Of a stretch of DNA of 5,412 bases, positions 1 through 5,412 are shown in pieces. The DNA comes from Acidobacteriota bacterium (lineage in GTDB: Bacteria > Acidobacteriota > Terriglobia > Terriglobales > SCQP01), in contig JAKAOE010000159.1 in assembly GCA_021823305.1 (NCBI GenBank), positions 1-5,412 on the forward strand. The letters run 5' to 3'. Within the stretch, counting starts at the first letter, position 1. Each line of letters begins with the position of its first letter. Position numbers and translations under genes: made by a program. The notes beneath the pieces are model-generated. The model was not told the DNA's origin, searched no databases, and saw only the letters and a list, made by a program, of their open reading frames with translations.

Positions 1-39
1 CCCGGGCGGGCGTGTAAGCGGCAGCAGGCTGCAGCGCGG

Positions 40-876
40 GTGCCCACCCGCCATCGTTTGGTGCATGGCGATGCTCGAGAGCTGGGAGTTACGCCAGCCT
101 CGGTCCACCTCGTCTTGACCTCGCCTCCGTATTGGACCCTAAAGGAATATCGCCCACATCCGGGCCAGCTCGGACACGTTGCCGACTACACAGAGTTCCT
201 CGACGAGCTTGATCGTGTTTGGAGACGCTGCTTCGATGCGCTCGCACCTGGAGGTCGGCTAGTTTGCGTCGTGGGGGATGTCTGCCTGGCGCGAAGGAGG
301 AACGAAGGCCGCCACACTGTTGTGCCGCTCCACGCCGCGATCCAGGAGCGTTGCCGCGGAATCGGGTTTGACAATCTCGCGCCGATTATCTGGCACAAGA
401 TTTCCAACGCGCAGTTTGAGGTGAGCCGCGGGGCGGGAATCCTGGGAAAGCCGTATGAGCCCAACGCTGTGATCAAGAACGATGTTGAGTATGTTCTGAT
501 GCAGCGCAAGCCCGGGGGGTATCGGACCCCCGATCTTTCGGCGCGTCTCTTGAGCCTTATCGGATCGCGCGATCATTCCATGTGGTTTCGGCAGGTTTGG
601 AACGGGCTCGGGGGCGCGTCCACGCGCAGTCATCCGGCCCCCTTTCCGCTTGAACTGGCGCTTCGGCTTGTCCGGATGTTCAGTTTCGTCGGGGACACCG
701 TACTGGATCCATTTATGGGGACTGGCACGACAAGCGTTGCGGCGGGAATGTGCGGAAGGAATAGTCTCGGGTTCGAGGTTGACGGGCACTATTTCAGGCA
801 GGCCAGACGCCGCGTCGAGCGGGACCTCGCCAACCTGTTTGACAGCGCGGAAATTTCGGCCGAGGGGCCGGAATGA
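40..876 (+). CDS. Site-specific DNA methyltransferase, beta-class SPPY type, of a type II R-M system
   Basis: This is the modification enzyme of a type II restriction-modification pair; it transfers a methyl group from S-adenosylmethionine to an exocyclic base amino group. Catalytic motif IV, TSPPYW, lies at residues 27-32, and the AdoMet-binding motif I, DPFMGTGTT, at 223-231, followed by an FEVD-type acidic strand end near 245-248. The order motif IV, variable target-recognition region (about 60-200), motif I is that of beta-class amino-methyltransferases. SPPY usually marks N4-cytosine enzymes and DPPY N6-adenine enzymes, so N4-cytosine is favoured but not proven. At 278 residues the length is normal for a compact enzyme. 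The chosen start is GTG 40, because the HGDARE motif that commonly opens this fold follows at residues 9-14. The frame is open back to base 1 and no clear ribosome binding site is seen, so an earlier start outside the window is possible. The TGA stop overlaps an ATG at 873 that opens the endonuclease frame. Codon use is less GC-biased than in tyrS or pyrD. Confidence 0.93.
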   Translation: MPTRHRLVHGDARELGVTPASVHLVLTSPPYWTLKEYRPHPGQLGHVADYTEFLDELDRVWRRCFDALAPGGRLVCVVGDVCLARRRNEGRHTVVPLHAAIQERCRGIGFDNLAPIIWHKISNAQFEVSRGAGILGKPYEPNAVIKNDVEYVLMQRKPGGYRTPDLSARLLSLIGSRDHSMWFRQVWNGLGGASTRSHPAPFPLELALRLVRMFSFVGDTVLDPFMGTGTTSVAAGMCGRNSLGFEVDGHYFRQARRRVERDLANLFDSAEISAEGPE

Positions 877-1019
877 TTCTCGACGCGGGTCTGGAGTAGC
901 GCGTTGGCCTTGCCATCAGGCAATTTTGGGAGACGCGACGGTCTCAGTCGGAGCGCCAAGGGAGGGCGGGATCAGGTCGCGATGCGGGCGAGCGCGCGTC
1001 CGTCACCGGAGGTGCACAG
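873..1019 (+). other. Upstream part of the endonuclease frame, interrupted by an in-frame TAG at codon 9
   Basis: An ATG at 873 overlaps the methylase TGA (ATGA) and is in the same frame as the endonuclease. It reads MILDAGLE, then TAG at 897-899, then RVGLAIRQFWETRRSQ and onward without interruption into the 1020 start. From memory of the PaeR7I family, the N-terminus carries an FW/YW-x-TR-x-x-Q segment, then D-x-G-x-R and V-T-G-G-x-Q-M; all have counterparts here. Counting from 873, the product would be about 238 residues, the usual family length. There is no ATG, GTG, TTG or CTG in frame between 900 and 1019. The natural reading is that the ancestral gene began at 873 in the translationally coupled position and acquired one nonsense substitution at codon 9. 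Confidence 0.75.
1008..1013 (+). promoter_or_regulatory. Strong Shine-Dalgarno for the internal endonuclease start
   Basis: GGAGGT ends 6 nt before ATG 1020, an almost ideal ribosome binding site, whereas other starts in this window lack a clear one. It supports initiation at 1020. It could instead be coincidence, because the same bases encode the Gly-Gly of the conserved VTGG segment of the full-length family. Confidence 0.5.
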
Positions 1020-1589
1020 ATGCGCGGGTTCGTGGATCTGGTTCGAGATCTTCTCCGGGAAAATGGGACGCCGGGTGAGAGCATCCACTGCGAACAAAAA
1101 TTGGAGTTGCCAGGTTGGTATCGGCCAGAAAAGCAGTGGGATTTGATCGTGATTTCGGATGGCGCGCTCCTTGCGGGGCTTGAGGTAAAGTCGCAGGCCG
1201 GCCCGTCGTTTGGCAACAATTTCAACAACCGAACGGAGGAGGCGCTTGGCAGTGCGACGGATATTTGGGCCGCGTACCGCGAAGGTGCCTTTCGCCCGAG
1301 CGCGCGACCGTGGCTAGGTTATCTGATGCTGTTGGAAGAGGCACGGGGCTCGACCGCGCCGGTGCGCGCACGGCAGCCGCATTTCAGCACGTTCCCGGAG
1401 TTTCGCGACAGCTCGTACGCCCAGCGATACGAGATTCTTCTTACGAAGATGGTGCGCGATCGAATGTACGACTCTGCGTGCCTGATCCTCACCCGCAGTG
1501 GGGGCGAACCTGGGTTTCGCGAGCCGTCGCCGGAGCTTTCGTTCCGCACGTTCATGCGCTCACTGCTGGCGCGAGCCGCGAGCCTCTAG
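1020..1589 (+). CDS. XhoI/PaeR7I-family type II restriction endonuclease, possibly N-terminally truncated
   Basis: This is the nuclease partner of the upstream methylase. Characterised members of the XhoI/PaeR7I family cleave CTCGAG, and that is the predicted target. Numbering from ATG 1020, the PD-(D/E)xK core is visible as WDLIV with Asp41, then LEVKS with Glu55 and Lys57. The family signature GPSFGNNFNNRTEEA follows at 61-75. Further family-like stretches are SARPWLGYLMLLEEA and a C-terminal PELSFRTFMRSLLARA. The 189 residues are short, since the family is usually about 240-250. In-frame sequence upstream (900-1019) still encodes family-like N-terminal sequence, including FWETR and VTGGAQ, but a TAG at 897-899 cuts it off from the ATG at 873. 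ATG 1020 is preceded by GGAGGT with 6 nt spacing and is the first ATG, GTG or TTG after the TAG. The gene may therefore express a truncated enzyme, be recently inactivated, or carry a sequencing error. Family assignment is firm; activity is uncertain. Confidence 0.9.
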   Translation: MRGFVDLVRDLLRENGTPGESIHCEQKLELPGWYRPEKQWDLIVISDGALLAGLEVKSQAGPSFGNNFNNRTEEALGSATDIWAAYREGAFRPSARPWLGYLMLLEEARGSTAPVRARQPHFSTFPEFRDSSYAQRYEILLTKMVRDRMYDSACLILTRSGGEPGFREPSPELSFRTFMRSLLARAASL

Positions 1590-1600
1590 CCGCGGCGTCT

Positions 1601-1716
1601 TACTGAGTCTCGCAGAATATAGCGTCGCTTCGCCTCGGTCTGGATGCGGCTTTTCTTGGGGAAAAGCCGCACATGGCTCCGGCGCAGGCTGACACCGTAA
1701 TCTGCGAGACTCAATA
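1601..1716. repeat. 116-bp inverted-repeat unit flanked by TA, MITE-like
   Basis: The left arm TGAGTCTCGCAGA (1604-1616) is the exact reverse complement of the right arm at 1701-1713. Extending outwards and inwards gives 17 of 19 matching positions between 1601-1619 and the reverse complement of 1698-1716. Both ends carry TA, the target duplication typical of IS630/Tc1-mariner elements and their non-autonomous derivatives. No transposase fits inside 116 bp, so if mobile it would be a MITE. The unit lies between the 3' ends of two convergent genes, at the edge of the lower-GC restriction cassette. The alternative is a structured convergent intergenic element acting on transcript ends. The sequence structure is certain; its mobility is inferred. 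Confidence 0.6.
1645..1671. repeat. 11-bp stem hairpin inside the inverted-repeat unit
   Basis: TGCGGCTTTTC (1645-1655) pairs perfectly with GAAAAGCCGCA (1661-1671) around a 5-nt loop. The T and A runs are inside the stem next to the loop, and no T-run follows on either strand. It is therefore not a standard Rho-independent terminator, although the stem could still stall polymerase or protect 3' ends of the convergent transcripts. Confidence 0.6.
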
Positions 1717-2379
1717 GCGCTGGTGCATTTGGACGAGGAGTTTTTGGGCGCGGCGCTGAGCCGCTTGCATCTGGGTGGGGTCGGCGAGGAGGCGGCGGAG
1801 GACGGGGGCGAGGAGCTGGGGCTCGGCGAGCAGGTGCAGGCTCCAGTCGCTTTGGATCTGGTCGAGGGCTTCGAGCACGTTGAGGGGCTGATAGCGGGCG
1901 GCGAGGCGGAGGCGGAGGGCGTCCATGCCGGTGGTGGAGATGCGTTCGAACAGGTTGACCAGGGTGCGGGCGGGAGGGAGGGTGGTGTAGGTGAAATGCT
2001 GGAGGGCGCGGAGGGAGCCGTCGGCGTAGGCGAGGGTTTTGTCGCCGGTGAAGGCGACATTGTCCTTGGACTGGAGGCGGACGCCGCGGAAGTCGTCGAG
2101 CGCGGCGGCGGCGCGGAAGATGGCGCGGACGGTTGGGGGCGAGGCGGTGAAGGGGAAGTGCAGGACCGGCTGGCGGGCGGTCTGGCGGGCGGCGTAGAGG
2201 GCGCTGCCGTCACGGCGGACGACGATCTGGAGGAAGACGGGAACGGAGCGGGGAAAGCTGCGGGTGTAGGTGACGCTGGCGGGGGGCGCCGCGGCCTGGG
2301 CGGACAGAGCGAGGCCGAGGCCGGCCAGGCAGAGGAGGAGGAGGTGCAGGGCGCGGGGCACCGCACGTGGCGCGTGCAT
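1711..2379 (-). CDS. Exported conserved hypothetical protein
   Basis: No function can be named. The 222-residue product has a typical Sec signal peptide: a basic start with Arg5 and Arg9, a hydrophobic core at about 11-25, and a likely cleavage after SAQA at residue 29. The rest looks like a soluble periplasmic or surface domain, with an early beta-rich part (FLQIVVRRDGSALYAA, then DKTLAYADGSLRALQHF) and a helical C-terminal half rich in Leu, Ala and Arg. There is no lipobox and no second membrane segment. It resembles, from memory, a family of small hypothetical proteins seen in Acidobacteriota. ATG 2379 is chosen because it places the signal peptide at the N-terminus; longer in-frame starts would add a segment overlapping the end of tyrS. 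It starts 4 nt after the tyrS stop, suggesting co-transcription, but no ribosome binding site is evident. Its TGA stop lies inside the right arm of the inverted repeat, so the C-terminus may have been altered by that element. Confidence 0.8.
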   Translation of the reverse strand: MHAPRAVPRALHLLLLCLAGLGLALSAQAAAPPASVTYTRSFPRSVPVFLQIVVRRDGSALYAARQTARQPVLHFPFTASPPTVRAIFRAAAALDDFRGVRLQSKDNVAFTGDKTLAYADGSLRALQHFTYTTLPPARTLVNLFERISTTGMDALRLRLAARYQPLNVLEALDQIQSDWSLHLLAEPQLLAPVLRRLLADPTQMQAAQRRAQKLLVQMHQRY

Positions 2380-2383
2380 GCGG

Positions 2384-3619
2384 CTATTGTAGATTTTTCG
2401 GGCGCAGGCGGGCGAAGCGGTGCTTGCCGACCTTGACCACCACGGGGCCCGGGGGCGGAGGGTCAAGGCGCAGGGAGCGGCAGGGGACGCCGTCGAGGGA
2501 GACCGAGCCGGCGCGGATCAGGCGGGCGGCCTCGGTGACCGAAGGGGCGAGACCGAGGGTGGCGAGGGAGCGGTCGAAACGCTCGCTCCAGTCCACTGCG
2601 AGCTCGGGCATGTCGCTGGGCGCCTGGCCGGCCTGGACCACGCGCTCGAACTCGGCGCGGGCGGCGGCGGCGGCGGCGGCGCCGTGGAAGTCGGCGGCGA
2701 TCTGGGCGGCGAGGTCCTTCTTGACTGCCATGGGGTGGCGCTCGCCGCGGGCGACGGCGGCGCGCAGGGCGGCGAGGTCAGGCTCGCTGCGGTCGGTGAG
2801 CAGGAGCCAGTAGCGCCACATCAAGTCGTCGGAGATGGACATGAGCTTGGCGAACATGGTGTTGGCGTCCTCGGCGATGCCGACGTAATTGCCGTAGGAC
2901 TTGGACATTTTGCGCACGCCGTCGAGGCCCTCGAGCAGCGGCATCATGAGCACGATCTGCGCGGGCAGGCCGTAGGCGCGCTGGACCTCACGCCCGAGCA
3001 GGAGGTTGAACTTCTGATCGGTGCCGCCGAGCTCGACGTCGGCCTGGAGGGCGACGGAATCGTAGGCTTGGGAGAGCGGGTAGAGGAACTCGTGCACGGA
3101 GATGGGCTGGCCGGCGCGGAAGCGGGCCTGGAAGTCGTCGCGCTCGAGCATGCGGGCGACGGTGGTCTGGGCGCAGAGGCGGATGACCTCGTCGAAGCGA
3201 AGGGCGCCGAGCCAGGTGGAATTGAACTCGATGCGGGTGCGGGCGGGGTCGAGCAACTGGAAGACCTGGGCTTTGTAGGTGGCGGCGTTGGCGGCGACCT
3301 CTTCGGCGGAGAGCGCGGGGCGGGTTTCGCTGCGGCCGGTGGGATCGCCGATGCGGCCGGTGAAGTCGCCGATGAGGAAGACGACCTGGTGGCCGAGATC
3401 CTGGAAATGCTTGAGCTTGCGCAGCAGGACGGTGTGGCCGAGGTGGAGATCGGGGGCGGTGGGGTCGAAGCCGGCCTTGACGCAGAGCGGGCGGCCGCGA
3501 CGGCGGGCGGCGTCGAGGCGCTGGCGGAGCTCGTCCTCGGCGATGATCTCGACCGCGCCCTTGCGCAGGTAGGCGAGCTGTTCCTCGGCGGGCGCGAAGG
3601 CGGAGCTGGGGTCGGGCAT
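2384..3619 (-). CDS. tyrS: Tyrosyl-tRNA synthetase
   Basis: This cytosolic class I aminoacyl-tRNA synthetase attaches tyrosine to tRNA-Tyr using ATP. Both class I signatures are present: HLGH at residues 59-62, in the context [11 protein letters not shown], and KMSKS at 237-241. The tyrosine-pocket segment, including [18 protein letters not shown], lies at about 184-201. A C-terminal S4-like RNA-binding domain begins near residue 352, with [16 protein letters not shown]. The 411-residue length and canonical KMSKS point to the TyrZ-like bacterial branch rather than the E. coli type, which has KFGKT. ATG 3619 gives the usual short lead-in before [15 protein letters not shown]. The frame stays open far upstream, but that stretch is antisense to pyrD and is an artefact of high GC. 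A run of seven alanines (314-320), encoded by a GCC repeat, sits in the linker before the S4 domain. The gene diverges from pyrD and is followed 4 nt later by a secreted hypothetical protein. No T-box leader is visible in the 69-nt upstream gap. Confidence 0.97.
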   Translation of the reverse strand: MPDPSSAFAPAEEQLAYLRKGAVEIIAEDELRQRLDAARRRGRPLCVKAGFDPTAPDLHLGHTVLLRKLKHFQDLGHQVVFLIGDFTGRIGDPTGRSETRPALSAEEVAANAATYKAQVFQLLDPARTRIEFNSTWLGALRFDEVIRLCAQTTVARMLERDDFQARFRAGQPISVHEFLYPLSQAYDSVALQADVELGGTDQKFNLLLGREVQRAYGLPAQIVLMMPLLEGLDGVRKMSKSYGNYVGIAEDANTMFAKLMSISDDLMWRYWLLLTDRSEPDLAALRAAVARGERHPMAVKKDLAAQIAADFHGAAAAAAARAEFERVVQAGQAPSDMPELAVDWSERFDRSLATLGLAPSVTEAARLIRAGSVSLDGVPCRSLRLDPPPPGPVVVKVGKHRFARLRPKNLQ

Positions 3620-3656
3620 GAAGGAGCAGCGCGGCGGAAGCGGCGCGCCAGCGATT

Positions 3657-3662
3657 ATTATA
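3657..3662 (-). promoter_or_regulatory. Candidate -10 box for tyrS in the divergent tyrS-pyrD gap
   Basis: The 69-nt gap between the tyrS and pyrD start codons holds one AT-rich island (3654-3663). On the minus strand it reads TATAAT, a perfect sigma-70 -10 hexamer about 37 nt upstream of the tyrS ATG. On the plus strand the overlapping TATTAT at 3656-3661 is a plausible -10 for pyrD, about 27 nt before its ATG. No convincing -35 hexamer is seen at the right distance for either direction. Neither gene has a clear Shine-Dalgarno. Confidence 0.4.
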
Positions 3663-3688
3663 GAGCCTGACTTTTCCCCGATTTCGCC

Positions 3689-4627
3689 ATGGACCTGAGC
3701 GTAGACATCGCCGGCGTGCGGCTGCGGAACCCGGTGCTGGCGGCCAGCGGCACCTTCGGCTACGGGGTCGAGTTCGAGGACATCGTCAACCTCGCCGGGC
3801 TGGGCGGGATCGTGACCAAGGGGCTGTCGCGCGAGCCGATGGCGGGCAACCCGAGCCCGCGGCTGTTCGAGACGGCGGCGGGGATGCTGAACTCGGTGGG
3901 GCTGCAGAACATCGGGGCGGCGGCGTTCGTGAGCACGCGGCTGCCGCGGCTGCGGCAGTTGGGGGCGGTGGTGATCGCCAACGTGTTCGGGGAGACGGTG
4001 GCGGACTACGTGGCGGTGATCGAGACGCTGAACGCGGGGGAAGGGATCGCGGCCTACGAGCTGAACGCGAGCTGCCCGAACACGGAGTGCGGCGGGATGG
4101 TGTTCGGCGCCGACGCGAAGCTGCTGGCGGAGCTGGTGGCGGCGGCGAAGCGGGTGTCGCGACGGCCGCTGATCGTGAAGCTGAGTCCGAACGTGGCAAG
4201 CATCGCGGAGGTGGCGCGGGCGGCGGAAGGAGCGGGGGCGGACGCGCTCTCGCTGGTAAACACGTTTCTGGGGCTGGCGATCGACCCGGAGACGCGGCGG
4301 TTCCGATTCGCGCGGCGGATGGCGGGGCTGTCGGGGCCGGCGATCAAGCCGCTGGCGCTGCGGCTGGTGTACGAGGCGCGGCAGGCGGTGCAGCTGCCGC
4401 TGCTCGGCATCGGCGGGATCGCGACCGGGCAGGACGCGGTGGAGTTCATGCTGGCGGGGGCTTCGGCGGTGCAGGTGGGGACGATGAATTTCTGGGATCC
4501 GAAGGCGACGGAGAACGTGCTGCGCGAGTTGGAGCGCTTCTGCCGGCGGCACGGCATTGAACAGGCGCGGGCGCTCACCAGCGCGCTGGACAGCGGACCG
4601 CCGACGGGAGGCGGGACGGGGGCATGA
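3689..4627 (+). CDS. pyrD: Dihydroorotate dehydrogenase, class 1B catalytic subunit
   Basis: This cytosolic FMN enzyme oxidises dihydroorotate to orotate in de novo pyrimidine synthesis. It is a TIM barrel of 312 residues, the normal length for class 1. Visible signatures are ASGTFGYG at 19-26, the FMN/substrate lysine in TKG (Lys44), MLNSVGLQN at 66-74, the active-site loop NASCPN at 126-131 with Cys129 as catalytic base, Lys164 in VKLSPN, LVNTF at 189-193, GLSGPAIKP at 213-221, and the phosphate-binding GIGGI at 240-244. The catalytic cysteine rather than serine marks class 1, and the LSGPAIKP and LVNT patterns fit class 1B. Class 1B normally needs the iron-sulphur/FAD subunit PyrK to pass electrons to NAD; no pyrK is in this window. 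The start has no Shine-Dalgarno. The TGA stop overlaps the purD ATG, indicating translational coupling. The C-terminal tail is rich in Gly and Thr and looks disordered. Confidence 0.96.
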   Translation: MDLSVDIAGVRLRNPVLAASGTFGYGVEFEDIVNLAGLGGIVTKGLSREPMAGNPSPRLFETAAGMLNSVGLQNIGAAAFVSTRLPRLRQLGAVVIANVFGETVADYVAVIETLNAGEGIAAYELNASCPNTECGGMVFGADAKLLAELVAAAKRVSRRPLIVKLSPNVASIAEVARAAEGAGADALSLVNTFLGLAIDPETRRFRFARRMAGLSGPAIKPLALRLVYEARQAVQLPLLGIGGIATGQDAVEFMLAGASAVQVGTMNFWDPKATENVLRELERFCRRHGIEQARALTSALDSGPPTGGGTGA

Positions 4628-5412
4628 AGATCCTGGTGCTGGGGGGCGGGGGGCGCGAGCACGCGCTGGCATGGAAGCTGCGGCAGTCGCCGCAGGTGGA
4701 GGCGGTGGCGGCGCTGCCGGGCAGCGACGGCATGGCGAACGTGGCCACGCGGATGGCGGGCGATCCGTGCGACGCGGCGGCGGCGGGGGCGGCGGCGGCG
4801 GCGATGGACGCCGACCTGGTGGTGGTGGGGCCGGAGGCGCCGCTGGCGGCGGGGGTGAGCGACGCGCTGCGGGCGCGGGGGCGGCGGGTGTTCGGGCCAT
4901 CGCAGGCGGCGGCGCGCCTGGAGACGAGCAAGATCTTCGCCAAGGAGTTCATGGCGCGGCACGGGATACCGACGGCGCGGTTCGCGGCGGTGGATTCGAT
5001 GGCGGCGGGCGAGCGGGCGCTGATGCAATTCGGCTACCCGGTGGCGCTGAAGGCGGATGGGCTGGCGGCGGGCAAGGGCGTGGTGATCGCGAGCGACTGG
5101 CGCGAGGCGCTGGCGACGCTGGAGGCGATGCTGAGCGGGGAGTTGGCGGGCGAGGCGGGACAGCGGGTGGTAATCGAGGCCGGACTCGCGGGCGAGGAGC
5201 TCAGCCTGCTGGCGCTGTGCGACGGCGAGCGGGCGCTGGCGCTGCCGCCGGCGCGCGACCACAAGCGGCTGCTGGAGGGCGACCGGGGGCCGAACACGGG
5301 CGGCATGGGCGCGATCTCGAGCGAGGAACTGCTGCCGCCGGAGCTGGCGGAGGAGCTGTTGCGCCGCGTGGTGCGGCCGACGCTGGCGGGGATGGCGGCC
5401 GAAGGGGCGCCG
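4624..5412 (+). CDS. purD: Phosphoribosylamine-glycine ligase (GAR synthetase), 5' part
   Basis: This enzyme joins phosphoribosylamine and glycine with ATP to make glycinamide ribonucleotide, the second step of de novo purine synthesis. The first 263 codons are present and the frame runs off the window; the family is about 420-430 residues. The N-terminal nucleotide-fold motif [11 protein letters not shown] is at 7-17, [12 protein letters not shown] at 66-77, [14 protein letters not shown] at 90-103, the ATP-grasp lysine stretch [11 protein letters not shown] at 143-153, RDHKR at 211-215, and the glycine-rich [12 protein letters not shown] at 219-230. Small departures from the usual consensus are VVIEA where VVIEE is common and PPARDHKR where a PxxQDHKR form is usual; neither removes an obvious catalytic residue. 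An alanine-rich stretch (51-60) reflects GCG repeats. It overlaps pyrD by ATGA. A purine-rich GGGAGG lies at 4606-4611, somewhat far (12 nt) from the start. Confidence 0.96.
   Translation, partial: MKILVLGGGGREHALAWKLRQSPQVEAVAALPGSDGMANVATRMAGDPCDAAAAGAAAAAMDADLVVVGPEAPLAAGVSDALRARGRRVFGPSQAAARLETSKIFAKEFMARHGIPTARFAAVDSMAAGERALMQFGYPVALKADGLAAGKGVVIASDWREALATLEAMLSGELAGEAGQRVVIEAGLAGEELSLLALCDGERALALPPARDHKRLLEGDRGPNTGGMGAISSEELLPPELAEELLRRVVRPTLAGMAAEGAP

Noticed and set aside
21..32. GCAGC-AG-GCTGC inverted repeat just before the methylase start, as a C-protein operator
   Set aside because: The arms are only 5 bp with a 2-nt gap in GC-rich DNA, no controller gene is in the window, and chance occurrence is likely.
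897..899. TAG as pyrrolysine or reassigned amber codon
   Set aside because: TAG ends this gene and tyrS normally, and a restriction enzyme N-terminus is not a known place for pyrrolysine. A nonsense mutation or sequencing error is simpler.
1645..1671. Rho-independent terminator
   Set aside because: The hairpin is good, but the T and A runs are inside the stem and no T-tract follows on either strand.
2326..2331. Lipoprotein signal at Cys17 of the exported protein
   Set aside because: The residues before the cysteine are Leu-Leu-Leu, without the small residue expected at the lipobox -1 position. A standard signal peptidase site (SAQA) follows further on.
1723..2436. Plus-strand open frame of 237 codons opposite the exported protein
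   Set aside because: It is Gly/Glu/Ala low-complexity coding shadow; the minus strand has a signal peptide and mixed composition typical of a real protein.
2420..3670. Long plus-strand open frame of 416 codons antisense to tyrS
   Set aside because: It is a shadow of the high-GC, GC3-rich tyrS gene, with low-complexity Gly/Ala/Glu composition and no family motifs. tyrS on the other strand has HLGH, KMSKS and an S4 domain.
3620..4900. Long minus-strand extension of the tyrS frame running antisense to pyrD and purD
   Set aside because: It is rich in Arg, Pro and His with no recognisable domain. The overlapping plus-strand genes have clear pyrD and purD motifs, and TyrRS homologues start near Met 3619.

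Overview
The window looks like a chromosomal contig from a high-GC free-living bacterium. My best guess is an Acidobacteriota-like lineage, at modest confidence. The guess rests on the very GC-rich, GC3-biased housekeeping genes and on a small exported protein behind tyrS that resembles a conserved hypothetical family I associate with acidobacterial genomes. No rRNA, tRNA, CRISPR array or phage gene is visible.

Region 1 (1 to about 1600, + strand) is a type II restriction-modification cassette. A beta-class SPPY DNA methyltransferase (40-876) is followed by a XhoI/PaeR7I-family endonuclease. The endonuclease frame appears to begin with an ATG at 873 that overlaps the methylase stop (ATGA), but codon 9 of that frame is an in-frame TAG (897-899). 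Family-like N-terminal sequence continues after the TAG. The first usable start after it is ATG 1020, which has a strong GGAGGT ribosome binding site and would give a 189-residue protein that keeps the catalytic core. The cassette is clearly less GC-rich than the rest of the window, consistent with horizontal acquisition.

Region 2 (1590-1716) is the junction between the cassette and the chromosome-like genes. It holds a 116-bp palindromic unit with a perfect 13-bp core in its terminal inverted repeats, TA at both ends and an internal 11-bp hairpin. It resembles a MITE with TA target duplication, or a structured convergent intergenic element. Its right arm supplies the stop codon of the neighbouring minus-strand gene.

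Region 3 (1711-3619, - strand) holds tyrosyl-tRNA synthetase (tyrS) followed after 4 nt by a signal-peptide-bearing conserved hypothetical protein, probably one transcription unit. Region 4 (3620-3688) is a short divergent promoter region with an AT-rich TATAAT-like box. Region 5 (3689-5412, + strand) holds class 1B dihydroorotate dehydrogenase (pyrD), overlapping by 4 nt the start of purD, which runs off the window. De novo pyrimidine and purine synthesis steps are therefore likely translated from one message, divergent from tyrS.

I see no wholly new system. The observations most worth follow-up are the amber-interrupted restriction endonuclease with a possible internal restart, and the TA-flanked palindromic element at the island boundary.
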